Assembly (NCBI GenBank): GCA_021234155.1
Contig: JAJEKV010000009.1
Coordinates: 11,414,546-11,478,545, forward strand
DNA length: 64,000 nucleotides
Direction of reading: 5' to 3'
Source: Isoetes taiwanensis
Taxonomy: Eukaryota > Streptophyta > Lycopodiopsida > Isoetales > Isoetaceae
A program made the translations under genes and the position numbers. This document shows positions 23,024-48,978 of this stretch, piece after piece (position 1 is the stretch's first letter; every line of letters starts with the position of its first letter). The notes below the pieces were generated by a model. The model was not told the DNA's origin, did not search any database, and saw nothing but the letters and a program-made list of their open reading frames with translations.

Positions 23024-23476
23024 TTTATTTGTGGTGGCAAATCTTTTGGTAGTCATAACTGGGGATTTCGAAGCCTGCTACCATCACCGGCCATCCTTAA
23101 CTTGCACAGGGTATAACAGGGCCCCTCTCGCATGTGAGGCAGTTTACACGCAACGACATCGTCACACTGCTGCCCTGTTTTACCTGAAGAAACACGAAGA
23201 AGAAGTGACGACAGTCCCTAATAACGGCAAAGCTAGATGGCACAATCGTCCCTTAAGGGCCGGTTCACATGCAACCATCTCCAGAGAGGGGGCCTGTTTT
23301 GCCCAGTGCAAATTGGCGATGGTGGGCGTAAAACGGTGAGCCCTTTTACGTGATGGTGAGGGTCGTGAAGGTGCATGAAACTTGACGTATACTGTATTTA
23401 CACAGTACAGTACTCGTAGGGTGTAACAGATACCTATATATTCATCTTGACCGCTGTACATTGCGAGCTTTTAGCT
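23024..23476 (+). promoter_or_regulatory. Upstream region and probable promoter/leader of the CHD1L-type gene
   Basis: About 450 bp between the CACTA remnant and the ATG. An in-frame upstream ATG lies at 23447, 30 nt before the chosen start, so the protein may begin ten residues earlier. I cannot assign a TATA box or transcription start with confidence. The transposon ends very close to this promoter. Confidence 0.4.
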
Positions 23477-37914
<14,438 letters not shown>

Positions 37915-39629
37915 TTGCAAAATACAATGTTGTGTACCTTAGCTAACTATATTAAAAGGTTTCAAGAAACATCAAATGGGACATTGGCATGCCATTCTCC
38001 TAACGACAATGGTATTAATTGGAGTGGTGAGACTTAATTGTAGCAATGCTAGAGTGGTCATGGAAGAAAGATTAGCCAGCTATACCTATAAACCTGCAGT
38101 ATTGAGTTTATAAGTGAGTTAAGACTTCGTCATTTTTCAATGGTTGGAATAGGCATCGCGCTGAATACTTGATTTTGATAGTCCTCTCAATTGATGTACA
38201 CAATTTGCCCATGACTATACGATCATAGACGCAACCATCATGTCATCAATGTCTAGAATTTTCCAAGCATTCTCCCATTACTTTATTATGTTCTAGATAA
38301 CCTTTTCCTAAGTTGAAAATGGAAGAGTGGATGAAATTTTGTGTTTCAAACCTTGGGAAGATTCCATGCGCCAAGCATAACCAATTGCCCAAAATTACTA
38401 AAATAATTTGGTCAAAGAATAGACAATTTTTTGAAGATACATTATGGCCAGATTTGACTATGGGAATTAGACGAATGTCAGTTTTGCATGAACCAATTTT
38501 TACGATGGCATGTTGTAATTACCATTTGTCGTGACTATCAACTTGTCTTTTGATTCCATTGCGTCAGGTAGCAATTACCAAAACACTGTTCCTTAAACAA
38601 AAAATGTTGACGCTTTAACTCCAAAACACTTGCTTAATTGACGGGGGGTAATCCCTGGCCTTTAAAACTTGAATCAAATGCCATCCAAATCTTGCCGTAA
38701 ATTGCCTTAAGAACATGTCTTGCCGTAGATTTCCTTAAGAACATGATCTTGAACATCTATTTTGAATTGACTTCATATTGCCACTGTTCGAATGGAATCA
38801 GAGAGCTATTGCCCTCGAAAGCAGAAGCCAAAAGTTGAGATATAAGGGGAAATGTAGTTGCCACATGTGGAATCTGCCCCTTAAAAGATAAAATGCTTAA
38901 GCAAGATATTCAAGCTACATCAAAAGATAATGTGCACAAGATATACAAGCTCTTTGGAATGCTAGCATTATAGAGACCAAGGGCCTTTGTATAGAAAATA
39001 TTAGAAGCTTCCACAATCAAGACATGCGATCATTATCATTTGATGCAATTTCTAGAACCTTCAATTTCTATGGAGCTCTTTAGGGAGCCCATATATTGCC
39101 ACATGGTAACAATAGAACCTTTCAAACAAGAGCTTGCATGCCCAAGACTTAGTGTCGTGTTAGAATCACGTCTAAATCTGAATTTTTTTTGGAGGTCCCA
39201 TAAAAGATGCTGGAATTTTCCTTCGTCCCCCAAAGACGCAATGCTGTTTTTATGGTTCGAACGCGTTGCCAAAATATGCCATCGATATACACATGATTCT
39301 GGCGCCTGCAGTAACATGACTAAATGAAACATGCTCTTTATTTGCAAAATGATTTGAGCAATAAACCTAGATTTTAGGGTTTGCACATTTAATCCCACGT
39401 TGCAAATTTACAGCATATAATATGTGCTAGTTGTGTAGAGACAACATGATGATATTATTAACCATGGGCAACTGATATTTCTGGTTTTAAAATAGGGCAG
39501 AGACATTAATTTAAGGTTATGTACTATTACATAATGCATAGATAGACATGGATAATGGAAGTTGCTAATATAGTCTCCTTCATTTCTTTTGCTAATTCTA
39601 ACTCAAAGGGCAAGAGGCACAATGGGTAA
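37915..39629. other. No gene seen; 3' flank of the CHD1L-type gene
   Basis: AT-rich, with several short frames on both strands (for example 39036-39398) and no recognisable domain. No poly(A) signal can be chosen with confidence. Confidence 0.4.
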
Positions 39630-39670
39630 TTAGTGATGAACTGAAAATCCCAATGTACCTTTTGGCCCGT

Positions 39671-39682
39671 GCTCTGATACCA
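39671..39682 (-). other. LTR-retrotransposon primer-binding site remnant
   Basis: GCTCTGATACCA is the reverse complement of the initiator tRNA-Met PBS (TGGTATCAGAGC). It sits in the context GTGCTCTGATACCATTTTC, typical of Ty1/copia elements read on the minus strand. The LTR would lie above 39683. No gag or pol is recognisable below it, so this is a remnant at most. Confidence 0.55.
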
Positions 39683-40019
39683 TTTTCACGCTAACAGGGT
39701 ATTGGTTGGCTGCAGTTATGAGATTTTCTTCCATTCTTCCTTTTGCTTTGCAGATTGGATTTGGTTTTAAGGATGACAGAGAAATGGAAGAGTTCACGAC
39801 CATGATACTTTCAAGGGGATTGCAAAAGGAAAAAAGGGATAGTACCATCTAGGACGGTAAAAGGAAGGCACCATCTTGGACTTAACAGTTCTTGTATGGC
39901 CAGATAAGACAGCAAAGGACTGACCAATGCTGATGTTTGTGCTAGTATAGATTAGTTGAAGCCCCCCCCCTCCCCCCCATCCCCCCTCTTTTTTTTGGGT
40001 AGTATAATTATCACTATTA

Positions 40020-40110
40020 AGGTTTTTTTGTTCGAAAACCACCCTTTGTGGTGGGGGTCCTTTAATGCTGATAGTAATAGTTGTATTGTTATATTCTATT
40101 AGGTCCCAAA
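40020..40110 (+). mobile_element. LINE 3'-tail remnant
   Basis: CGAAAACC...GGTGGGGGTCCTTTAATGCT, GATAGTAATAG, then TATTCTATTAGGTCCC. Order and hairpin match the tail at 11270-11400 (CGAAAACCC...GGCGGGGGTTTTTTAATCCT, GTCAGTAATACG, TTAGGTCCCATAGG). It is preceded by C-rich low-complexity DNA at 39960-39990. Confidence 0.65.
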
Positions 40111-40779
40111 ACAGATGATAAAATTCGATTCAAATCTGACAACAATTGCATGTCGTCATTCTTGCAGCCCAGAAGATGTACATTCACATGTCATCATTAT
40201 TGAGGTCCAGAAAGTGTACGAACCATTAGCATGACTTGGACGAGAGTTGTTTGATCCATCTCAATATGGCATAACTCAAGAATAAGGGTATTTCTGCCAC
40301 TGTGTATATTCACTTGGGTGGGGCCAAAGTTGACTTTTGAATGTGCATATATGGGCATTTTTTGCCATCCTATAAACATAGATGTCATATCCCTGAGTGC
40401 ATCCTCGGGTTGCGGCCCATGAGCCCACTTGCCTGTCGCATTTCTAGCCGATTGCTCATTTGCAAGCATGTGATTGCCCTTTGCTTCTTCATGGGCAAAC
40501 ATGCTACCAAAACTCATGTTATCCATAGGCCAATGTAGAATTGATTTACTCCAAGTGAAATTTTATTTTGCCTTTTAAGAATCCTTCATCGACATGACTC
40601 CCCTCTCCTAAGAAAACATGTATAAACTTAGGCCATCACCAAAATTTGGATTATTTTTAGTAGCTAGAGTGGGGGTGGGATGAAGAATTTTGTGGCATTT
40701 TAGTTTTTGATATGACATTCAATGAAAGAAAATAAGGAAGTGGAATCTGGGCAGTTGTGAGAAGTTTTATTATGATCTT

Positions 40780-40838
40780 TACCTTATAAGACCATACTCC
40801 GTGGACGATAAAATCATATTCTATTCTATTCCTATTAG
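40780..40838 (+). mobile_element. LINE 3'-terminal remnant with (TATTC)n
   Basis: ATAAGACCATACTCCGTGGACGATAAAATCA followed by TATTCTATTCTATTCC. The piece CTCCGTGGACG plus the TATTC repeat matches the end of the LINE at 11360-11400. A tail in the opposite orientation, (TAGAA)n, lies at 41010-41027. Confidence 0.65.
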
Positions 40839-40839
40839 T

Positions 40840-42170
40840 AAATACACAATTCACAATTTTATGTCAAATAAATTGTGACTAATATGACATCAGCAGAGGC
40901 GAAGGGAAGAGCTTAAAAATGAAGTCGAAAATTAAGAGAGGGAATTAACTTTAAATAAGGAGAAAGGAGTTAAAAATAATCGAAGCTTATGTGGACTAAC
41001 TAAATCGATGAGAATAGAATAGAATAGAGGAAGATTTATCTACTTCCCAAATAGATATCGCCGTACTTGTTCTAGTGTTGGATCTGCTTCTTTTACTCCT
41101 TGGAATTCTTTTGATGCAGTGGTTAGGGTGATTTAGTGATTATAAATATGATATGCCTTCTAGTGGGCAATATCCTCGTCTCTTTGTTGCATTGACTATC
41201 ATGTTGTAGAACAAATATCTAAATGAGTTGCAAGCACAAAATGATCCTATGATCTTCAATTGCCTTTTAAGAGTGCTTTTATGGGGCACATAAGTGTTCA
41301 ACTAAGAGTGTTTTTATGGGGCACTCATTTTTAGCAAGTTTTAGTTAACTATCAGCTAGCAATACGAAATTATTGTAAAGGTTGTGAAGCGCATTATACA
41401 CATATACTGGCGTATGTATCGGAGCTCCTCGTCTCTGTTGGACGCCCTGTACGAATATCAGCAAAAACAATTGGGGAGTTTGGGGGGTTCAATAGTTTAG
41501 TTTGTTATGGCCATTTCAATGGTTTAATGTATTGTATTTGTACAAAATATGTATGGAATGTGTGTTGTGAATGTGTGGGGAATGTGTGTTGAGTTATGAA
41601 GCATCATTATGCCAGTAGTCATTTTGCCAAGGCAATTTACATTGACATTAATAATTTGAGTCTTGAAGATGCAAAAAATAAGGACAAAGGAAAAACATTG
41701 AGAATAATAAAGGCGGACTTAAAAAATTACAATAAAAAATCTTCTGATGGCTATTTTCGGCTTTAGGTTTGTTAAATGGACCCTATCTGGTTACTTTTTT
41801 CCGCAAAACAACACAAATTTGCATGCCATTTCGATGGGTTTATATGGAATTTAAAGTGGAATTACAGTTACATGCCCTGACAGATTATGTAGGGGCTTGG
41901 AGTTTCATATGCTCAGCATATAGTAAGGGAATGCCTTGTTCAAATAAGCCGTAGACTTGCAAAAACCAATTGAATGCACCAAAGACAGACATGTGAAAAT
42001 TGATTGAATATACTATGCATGGATTGAAAGGCTCGAAACCATACCTAATACTGTCTGCACACAAAGGATTAGCATGATTGACGTCGCAACAAACAACTCC
42101 ATGATAAAAAAAAAACTTTGAATACCACACACACAATAGAGGGGTGGGGCCAAGAACAACAGGCCATATG
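40840..42170. other. No gene seen
   Basis: AT-rich intergenic DNA. Contains the inverted (TAGAA)n tail near 41010-41027 and otherwise nothing recognisable. Confidence 0.4.
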
Positions 42171-42173
42171 AAG

Positions 42174-42416
42174 ATACTATGCATGCATATCCAAGAACAC
42201 ATATGCACCAAACCAAACTCATAGTTCACAAAAGATACTATGCATGCATGTCCAAGAACACACATGCACCAGACCAAACCAATGGTTCACAGAAGATACT
42301 ATGCATGCATGTCCAAGAACACGCAGGCACCAAACCAAGCCAATGGTTCACAGAACATACTATGCATGCATGTCCAAGAACACGCATGCACCAAACCAAA
42401 CCAATGGTTCACAGCA
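42174..42416. repeat. Tandem repeat, four units of ~60 bp
   Basis: Units start ATACTATGCATGCATGTCCA and contain CAAGAACACGCATGCACC and CCAATGGTTCACAG. Four copies follow each other with a few differences. Because 60 is divisible by three, several frames stay open and encode repetitive peptides (MHACPRT, NGSQ), which I do not regard as genes. TGCATGCA in each unit is itself palindromic. Confidence 0.92.
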
Positions 42417-42629
42417 CAAAACTTAACAAACATACATGGCACGCTTTGTAAATACTGCTATCATACGCACACGCAAATACAAAGCACAATCATATGAAAA
42501 CCTTAGCAAAATAACTGTATAATTATACGTTTTGCACGACGAACCATTTTTTGTGATATTGGACCAAAGCTTGCCAAGATATTTCCCAACATTGATGCTT
42601 TTGCTACTTATAGATCTAGCTAGAGTTCT

Positions 42630-43500
42630 ATCTCTACCTTCCCAAGTGCTTATATCTTATGTCACATATCATCTCTTTCAGTTGTCTGCCCTCTTGTTGT
42701 ATCATCTTTTTCTGCACTAAACTCATATATAATACTAGTTCTTGTGCCTTCTTCTCAGGTTGCATGTATCACCACCTCCTTTTAGTTCATTTTCCTCCTA
42801 AGGGATGCAGCCTAACTGGCATGACATAAAAATCCTTCCCCCCCCCCCCTCCAAAGATCGTCTTAGTGATTATCAACATTCTCGTCTTCAGAACATTGCT
42901 CACGAACAAGAATTATTGGAAGAAGGATGGTCTTCTCTATGCACGAAAAAGACTGCATGTTACAAGAATAGTTCAGCTCCTCAAGCTGCTCTGATTCACT
43001 CTGTAGTTCTAACATTATACTATTATTGTAACACTGTATTCCTACACTTGATCCATAACCATCATTCATTCACTTTGAGATTACATGCGTTCCAAAATCA
43101 TGCCACTTTAGCATGTTTTAATGGCATATATTGATGTTGTGTTCTTTATTTCATATTCACAGTAGTTTAATATATGTATCATGTATTACCATCACTAGTT
43201 AATTCACATGTATTACCAGCTCTTGTGCCTTCTTCTCAAGTTGCATGTATCACCACCTTCTTCTAGTTCATCTCCCTCTCTAAGGGATGCTGCTTAGTGG
43301 CATGATGTTACCCTCCTCCCCCACTTGAAAAGATCCTCTTAGTGAAGATCAACATTCTCGTCTTTAGGACGTTGCTCACAAATAAGAATTATTGGAAGAA
43401 GACAATCTTCTCTAGCTCCCCAATTGCTTCTATCCCATGTCGCATATCATCTACTTCAGTTGTCTGCCCTGTTGTATCATCTTCTTCTTTGTCTTCTTCT
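42630..43500. repeat. Diverged local duplications
   Basis: The block 42737-42940 (CTTGTGCCTTCTTCTCAGGT ... GAATTATTGGAAGAAGGATG) recurs at 43217-43414. The block 42635-42720 (CAGTTGTCTGCCCTC) recurs at 43415-43500. The order in the second set is changed. A run of 14 C lies at 42839-42852. No domain is recognisable on either strand. Confidence 0.75.
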
Positions 43501-43507
43501 GCACTAG

Positions 43508-44000
43508 TTAATTCACATGTAGTACCAGCTCTTCTTTTACGATGTCATGTCTAACTTTTTGATACTCTTGAACAACATCATTCATCATTCTGTCAGCATC
43601 AAGATCTTTTATAATACATATCAACCTGTGTAGAAAATCATCTCTTTCAAAGCTGTCTGGATCATAAGGTGGTAGTGTTTGAGTTTGATTAAAAAACACT
43701 TAAGTGCATCATCTTCTTTAATAATGATATCTTATTTCTTCTCAATTCTAAGCCGATCCGTCATAGCCCCATGGTTTTAAAGAACACCTGTTTACTTGTC
43801 TTGTCTCTTGGGTTTGGAAACTGCGCACAATTGCCTTGGCCCTATATTATCACTAATTCTCGGTCTAGGTAATACCTCCAAAACTTTCTTGAAATTTTGG
43901 CATACTATGAATGGCCAAATGCCAACCCTGAACAATTTGAATGCTTCATCTAGCATCTCCTTCAAGTATGGTCGAGGATAAATCCAAATGTTCTTTGACT
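43508..44000 (-). pseudogene. Possible remnant of an unrecognised protein-coding element
   Basis: The minus strand at 43699-43510 reads LPPYDPDSFERDDFLHRLI then CIIKDLDADRMMNDVVQEYQ. At 43975-43800 it reads LKEMLDEAFKLFRVGIWPF and VLEVLPRPRI. Both are protein-like in composition, but I do not recognise a family. Interrupted by stops. May be a transposon remnant; low confidence. Confidence 0.3.
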
Positions 44001-44389
44001 TCGCTAACTCTTGTTTGTATTGTGTTTTGTTGGTAACTCTTGTTTGTAAGGACTCGAAGACAAGTATCTTGTTACAAGCGGGTGTACATCTAAAGATTCA
44101 AACAAAGACAAATAAGAACATCAATCATGGAAAAGCAATACTCCATTCACACCTAGTGTGATTTCGACTATTTGTTTATTCATGTCAAACATGTAGTAGT
44201 ATAGACAATTCACGCTAAGTGTGAATTCCTAAAGGAAATTAGAACTTGTGGCAAATAACTAATACCAATTCATATCAGGCATGAAGTATAAGTAATTGAA
44301 GTCACGCCAGGTGTGTTAAAAGTTAGCGAAGATTACCTATTATCAGCGATCTCCATATCGATATCATTGTCCTTTGCCCAGACCCCCAT

Positions 44390-45440
44390 TTGGAGGGAGA
44401 CATTCCTCAGCCCCAGCCACAGTCCCAACCCACCTGGAAGAACCAGGGGGAGGGGCCGCCACGAAAATGGCCCCGGTCAGATAACAAAGACAAGGGAGAA
44501 ATCTCTTCCATGAGGAGAAAAGCCCGGGCGAAGGCCCAATCTATGAGATTGACTCGGGAGATGGATGAAGGCTGCTCAAGCCCGGCAAAGGCGCTACAGC
44601 TAGAGGAACAGATCGAGAGTAACAGAACCCGGATTGCAGGATTGACAGCAGAGATACAGTCCTCAGCATCCCACGTGCTCAAAAGACAGTTGGCAGCGGA
44701 AAGGCAACGGGTTACAGAGATGGACGGGCTTCGCTTGGCCCACTTTGAGAGGCAACAGGATAAGCAGGGCCTTGCCGACTTGCGAGCTCGCGTGGATTCC
44801 CTCCTCACCACCATGGAGACTATGGCATGCGACAAACAGGGTGTTGAGCAGGATATAGTGGCAACTATTTCCCGCCTCAAGTCAGAAGCTGAGGGGTATG
44901 CCACCGTGATACGAAACGTTCGAGCCATTGTCGAAGCCAGCCAGGCAGAGTTAAGAACCCTGCAGAGTAGGGCTGAGACACAAGATCAGGAGATTCAGGA
45001 GCTCAAAGCAACCATTGCCCAGCAAGGCAGCGGCCTCCATGCTGAGGTCCATGAACACCTGCGGCACTGCACAAATGAGTTGGCCAAGCAGCAGAGATTC
45101 CAACAGGAGCTAGGCTCCCGACTCCAGGCAACAGAGGCCCCAACACAGGGGCAGCCAAGCGCACGTGCCCCACAGCCTGCAGGTCGCCAAACAGGCAGAC
45201 AGACACCATCTCCTCCATCTCGCACACCACACCGCCCTCGCTGTGAGCAGCCCACACACTCCAGCCAACAGGCGTCACCTGCTGGGACAGCTAATGTTGC
45301 CCCTCGACTCAGTGAGCAGCAGGAGCAGAGCTGCCGACGTCATAATGTGGTGGTGCGTGGACTCTCGGAGGAGGCAGGAGAAGATCTCACCAAGCGCATT
45401 CAGGATGAGATCCTATCTCGAATGGCATTTCCAACTACGG
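44390..45440 (+). pseudogene. L1-like LINE ORF1, N-terminal part (coiled coil and start of RRM)
   Basis: The frame opening at ATG 44390 encodes the nucleic-acid chaperone-like ORF1 protein of an L1-type LINE. It has a basic start, then a long coiled coil of about 200 residues (LEEQIESNRTRIAGLTAEIQ and similar heptads) and a Pro/Gln/Arg-rich linker. Next comes the beginning of the RRM (RRHNVVVRGLSEEAGEDLTK). The ORF1 reading ends at 45440 with SRMAFPTT. At exactly that point the TIR of another transposon begins, and the frame continues for ~30 meaningless residues. The missing remainder is found inverted at 48978-48157. It belongs to a LINE split by insertion and inversion. Confidence 0.88.
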
Positions 45441-45461
45441 GGTGTAAATTCTATAGTGGTG
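45435..45461 (+). mobile_element. Left end (6-bp TSD plus 21-bp TIR) of an inserted DNA transposon
   Basis: CTACGG (45435-45440) followed by GGTGTAAATTCTATAGTG plus GTG (45441-45461). The same 21-mer recurs in the same plus-strand orientation at 48984-49004. There it is preceded by CCGTAG, the reverse complement of the duplication. The target is LINE ORF1, and the two halves rejoin in frame across CTACGG. The superfamily is not assigned. Confidence 0.88.
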
Positions 45462-45544
45462 ATCAAAAAAACGCGACAGCATCCAGCACCCAGCACCTAA
45501 AGCACTTGGATCCCGTCAACCTTGTGTCACGCATTTAATGCTGG

Positions 45545-45660
45545 CAGTTCCCGCGCCATAACCGTACGCCATAGCCATAAGCCATAGCTTTTAGTCGAAC
45601 TTTCTCGCGCCATAGCCATAGCTTTTAGTCGAATTTCTCGCGCCATAGCCATACCGAAAG
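45545..45660 (+). promoter_or_regulatory. Short direct repeats upstream of the transposon ORF
   Basis: CGCGCCATAGCCATAGC and TTTTAGTCGAA-type units occur two to three times between the TIR and the ATG at 45665. Subterminal repeats of this kind are common binding sites for transposases; they could equally be promoter elements. Confidence 0.6.
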
Positions 45661-45664
45661 CCAA

Positions 45665-46946
45665 ATGGAAAGCATCAGAATGGGCGAAGCAGTGACAGTA
45701 GAAGATTTTGTGGAAATGCATGGATTGTCGGATGACGGACTAATTCCGGCTCTAAAAATGAAATATTTGGAGAAAAAAATCACCACTGAAGATTGGCTAT
45801 CAGTTTGGAGAGAGGAGATAAATTCCAGACACAGTATAAAAATCTCGTTGGTACAGCCACATCTGAAAGAACAATTACAAACTCTGATAAAAAAGCTTTA
45901 TCAGAGTGAGGGATTAGGCAATAATGAGGTCAGAAAACAGATAGCCTATGCTTTTGCATGGGAAAATTGCATATCTGCACAAAAAAATTCTGAAAAGCAC
46001 AAGGTAAATTGGGCTGCTGCTGGAGCTCAAATTATGAAATACAGGAGGTGTAGGAAGCCTGAATCATTGGAACCAAAAAATACAGAGAAGAACACGATAG
46101 AAGCTGAAGAGGAAAAGAAGTTGGCAGTGGAATCTTTTATTTTGAACACAAAAATTTTACAGAATGTAGAACTGATCGAGAATGAGATCACCAGAATTTC
46201 TAGTGAGAGAGAAGCTTGTGCATTGGAGTTGAATGACATTCTTGTCACATTGGCAGCAGAGGATCTCTCAAACCAGGCTTTAAGTGGCAATGTGGCAGAA
46301 GCAAACAATAATATTGAGCAAATGAAAAAAGAATTAGAACTCAAAAAATCTTTGCAGGTAACTCCAGAGTTAGAGAAAGACATTGTTGAGCTTGAAACAA
46401 GTATTATGCTTGAGACATGCAGCAAAAAAAATGGCAAGTTACAGGAAGATCAATCCAAACACAGCATCAAGAAGGGATGAATTGCAAGGTGAACTTCACA
46501 TGAAGGATGCTAACCTCTCAATACTGAGATCAAACCTCAAAAACTTGGAAGAACTGAAAGGTATGAAATTTTCACCAATTAGAGTCAATGCAGTTAGTAG
46601 AGACTTACCTGTGATATTTGAGGACCCTTGTGCAGCAAGCATGAGGATTGAAGAATTTAAGTCAAGTTCAAGTTTGCTAGTGGATTCCATATTTCCATTG
46701 TTGTATCAACTTGCAATGGATGATAACTGGAAGACATTATTGAAGAGAGCACAATATGTGGATTTCTTTGATATGGAGGCCGTGGACATTCTTGAGAGGT
46801 TGGATGCAGCAATGTTAACAGTTCCTCAGCAGGTTTCTTTTGATCTCTATTACTCTACACTTGTGAAGTGGCTGACTGAACAGGCAGATAGCAAGTTCAT
46901 CAACAACTCTGCCTTGCAACACCTGAAACAATTTGTAAATAGTTAG
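45665..46946 (+). CDS. Transposon-borne coiled-coil protein, unrecognised, with frameshift at an A8 run
   Basis: Two overlapping frames form one protein. 45665-46480 gives MESIRMGEAVTVEDFVEMHG ... LEKDIVELETSIMLETCSKK. The second frame takes over at 46422-46430 (GCAAAAAAAATGG) and continues MASYRKINPNTASRRDELQG ... LTEQADSKFINNSALQHLKQ to the stop at 46946. The join would need one nucleotide to be skipped in the run of eight A, so this is either a one-base insertion in this copy or a +1 slip. The first ~120 residues look globular; residues ~145-320 are acidic/basic heptads (coiled coil); the end is helical. I recognise no family. It lies 204 bp inside the TIR, so it probably belongs to the transposon. 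Function unknown. Confidence 0.6.
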
Positions 46947-46949
46947 GTG

Positions 46950-47200
46950 AAACAAATTGTAAATAGTCAACTGACAGCCAGCCAGGCTGGCCAATTTTGT
47001 ATACATTTTGATATATCCTTTGGATCTGGATCTACTTATTAAGTTATCAATGAATATTTTTATCTTCTTTGCACAATTGCTGCTCCTAAACTGTTATCAA
47101 CTTGAAGGCAGGCTGCTCATTATTTGTTGGCATGTCTGCTCATCCATACTATACAGGTTGTCTTTCACCAAAGTCATGTCAAATTTGCAAATCCTAACGA
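46950..47200. other. Gap between convergent transposon genes; nothing seen
   Basis: No feature beyond a short direct repeat ACAAATTGTAAATAGT around the stop of the preceding frame (46928-46970). Confidence 0.4.
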
Positions 47201-48157
47201 GGTGGCTGTACACTGTCGCCAGTGGTTTGTCTAAAAGAAGTTGAAAACTTAATTCTCCTTCCAATTGTTTGTAATAATAGCCAGAAAGTATGACCTCACC
47301 AATTCCAAAAACATTGCCCCAGCCATCTTCATAATCATCTAGTAATGTGTTCTTTGTCTCAATACATTTCAGACATAAAAGTCTACACCCTCAAAGATTG
47401 CCTTCTTCTCATTCACCGCAAAATTGTCCCCTACTTCTACATTAGAGCTGATCGATCATGGTCACCATCATCTTCACTATCGGTCTCCCTCGCCTTGAAC
47501 ACAACCTCATTGTCTCGTAATTTCCTGCACTTACGCTCTTTTTTGGGACCAACTCATTTGTCTCCCAACCTCCTATAATGAGATTTAGTGCTACAGAGTC
47601 CCATTTCCCTTTGGTGGGTAAGACATGCAAAAACATGACAAAGGTCTATGTGCAAGCTTCAAAGGATTTTCTCTATCAAAAGGCCTGATGCAATGAATTT
47701 TAGTTGTCCCTTTGAGAGTCTGAGCATCATACCTTTCTGATCTATCTATACTATGAGGACCAATTTTCCAAAAGTACCTGCAGGCAACAATTAATCAAGT
47801 GATGTAAGTGCTTAACTGCTGTAAGTACTGTAAGTGTTGTACAGGTAAGTAAACATTCCAATAACAAAAAAAAAAGTTCAAAATGTTATATTTGTATATA
47901 AATGGCCTTCAACATGTACAAAACTAGTAAAGTATCACCAAACATACATAAAAATCATGCACAATAATTATTATAAAATACAGGTCTAAGTGCTTCAAGT
48001 GCTTCAAGTGCTACAAGTGCAGTACTTACCTGTGTATATCGGAATCAGATGAGCTGTTAGTAAAGAATTCATTTAAAAATTGAACGACATCTGCAGCACA
48101 CTGGAGTTTTCTCCCATTATACTTCAGTTGTTCCTTTGTGAGCTCCAATCGGTCCAC
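47200..48157 (-). pseudogene. C-terminal exons of a transposase-like gene, decayed
   Basis: A minus-strand exon at about 48157-48030 reads RLELTKEQLKYNGRKLQCAA then DVVQFLNEFFTNSSSDSDIH. It ends in an excellent donor (CACAG|GTAAGT). After a T-rich intron ending CCTGCAG (about 47786) the next exon, in phase, reads YFWKIGPHSIDRSERYDAQT, LKGTTKIHCIRPFDRENP and LAHRPLSCFC. Further pieces with stops follow: ERKCRKLRDNEVVFKARETD, SEDDGDHDRSALM, and DYEDGWGNVFGIGEVILSGY. The segment with G-T-x-K-I-H and a following Cys-x-Cys resembles the C-terminal part of uncharacterised transposase-like proteins in animals and plants, as I remember them; this is a weak assignment. The 5' part of the gene is missing because an inversion joined LINE sequence at ~48157. 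Confidence 0.5.
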
Positions 48158-48978
48158 ATCCGAATGAGTGTTATAAAAGTTGCTCTCGGCATGTGGAAAG
48201 TAGCATGTTGCTATGAGGAGAGTGTCGCCACTGTCATGCTGCACACGCACCCACAAGTAGCGATTGTACCTGTCTGTTTTGTGCAACGAGACTGAGTGCC
48301 TCAAGGTTGCACGGTAGTAGCAGGCAACCCCGCCATGCCCTCGCTTGCCTGTGCACTCATTGAACACCAAGAAATGCAGATAGCCTGAGAGGTCCACTAG
48401 TCTGTGCCCTGCATGCTCCCATGTTTCCATGAGGAAAATGAGATCCATATCTGGTGCAATAGAGTTGAGACTCTCGCCTTTCTGCCAGGGGAAGCCCCGA
48501 CAGTTCCAAGATACCATCCGGAGGCACAGTTCCTATTTGTTGGCATTCGATGTGGACGCTCGATGATCTGCCCTGGTTGCAGGGGGAGCAGTGTGCGGCG
48601 CCTGAGCAGCAGTCGGAGCGGCGGGAGCAGGAGGTGCAGTAGGGGTATTGGCAGCAGCAGCAGGAACAGGAGTGGCAGCAGCCTGACGCATTGCATCGGC
48701 GACCTCAGCAGGCGTCGGCCTGAAAATGCGAAGCTTGCTCCGGACAAGGCCTGCAGGCCCCCCCTACGACGGACGTCCCTGACCTGGGCCAGCTGCTGCC
48801 GGCGGGACTCTTGTTGCATCGGGGTGAGATCCTGGTCGACATACAGAGCAGTCCCCTTCAGTTGCCTACTCTGACGCAGGATGGCCTCACGTACTCGCAT
48901 GTCTGCCACCGTGAAGGTGACAACGCGCGGGCGATCTGTGCGTTGAGTCCCAAGGCGGCTTGCTCTAGCAATGTGCAC
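48157..48978 (-). pseudogene. Inverted LINE segment: end of ORF1 and endonuclease start of ORF2
   Basis: On the minus strand from 48978 the frame reads VHIARASRLGTQRTDRPRVV, TFTVADMRVREAILRQSRQL and YVDQDLTPMQQESRRQQLAQ, the rest of the ORF1 RRM plus C-terminal domain. This continues the part that stops at 45440. From about 48517 ORF2 starts with an APE-type endonuclease: MVSWNCRGFPW, DLIFLMETWE, KRGHGGVACYYR, LLIATCYFPHAESNF. It is cut at ~48157, where unrelated transposon sequence is joined. The segment lies in the opposite orientation to ORF1's N-terminus, which proves an inversion after the transposon insertion. Confidence 0.9.

Noticed and set aside
42179-42497. Three overlapping open frames with repeated MHACPRT/NGSQ peptides
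   Set aside because: Caused by the 60-bp tandem repeat, which is divisible by three. There is no domain and no codon bias.
44407-44928. A 173-residue minus-strand frame rich in Ser and Cys
   Set aside because: Antisense shadow of the LINE ORF1 coiled-coil region; no domain.
48404-48874. A 156-residue plus-strand frame rich in Arg, Ser and Gly
   Set aside because: It is the antisense shadow of the inverted LINE ORF1/ORF2 segment.
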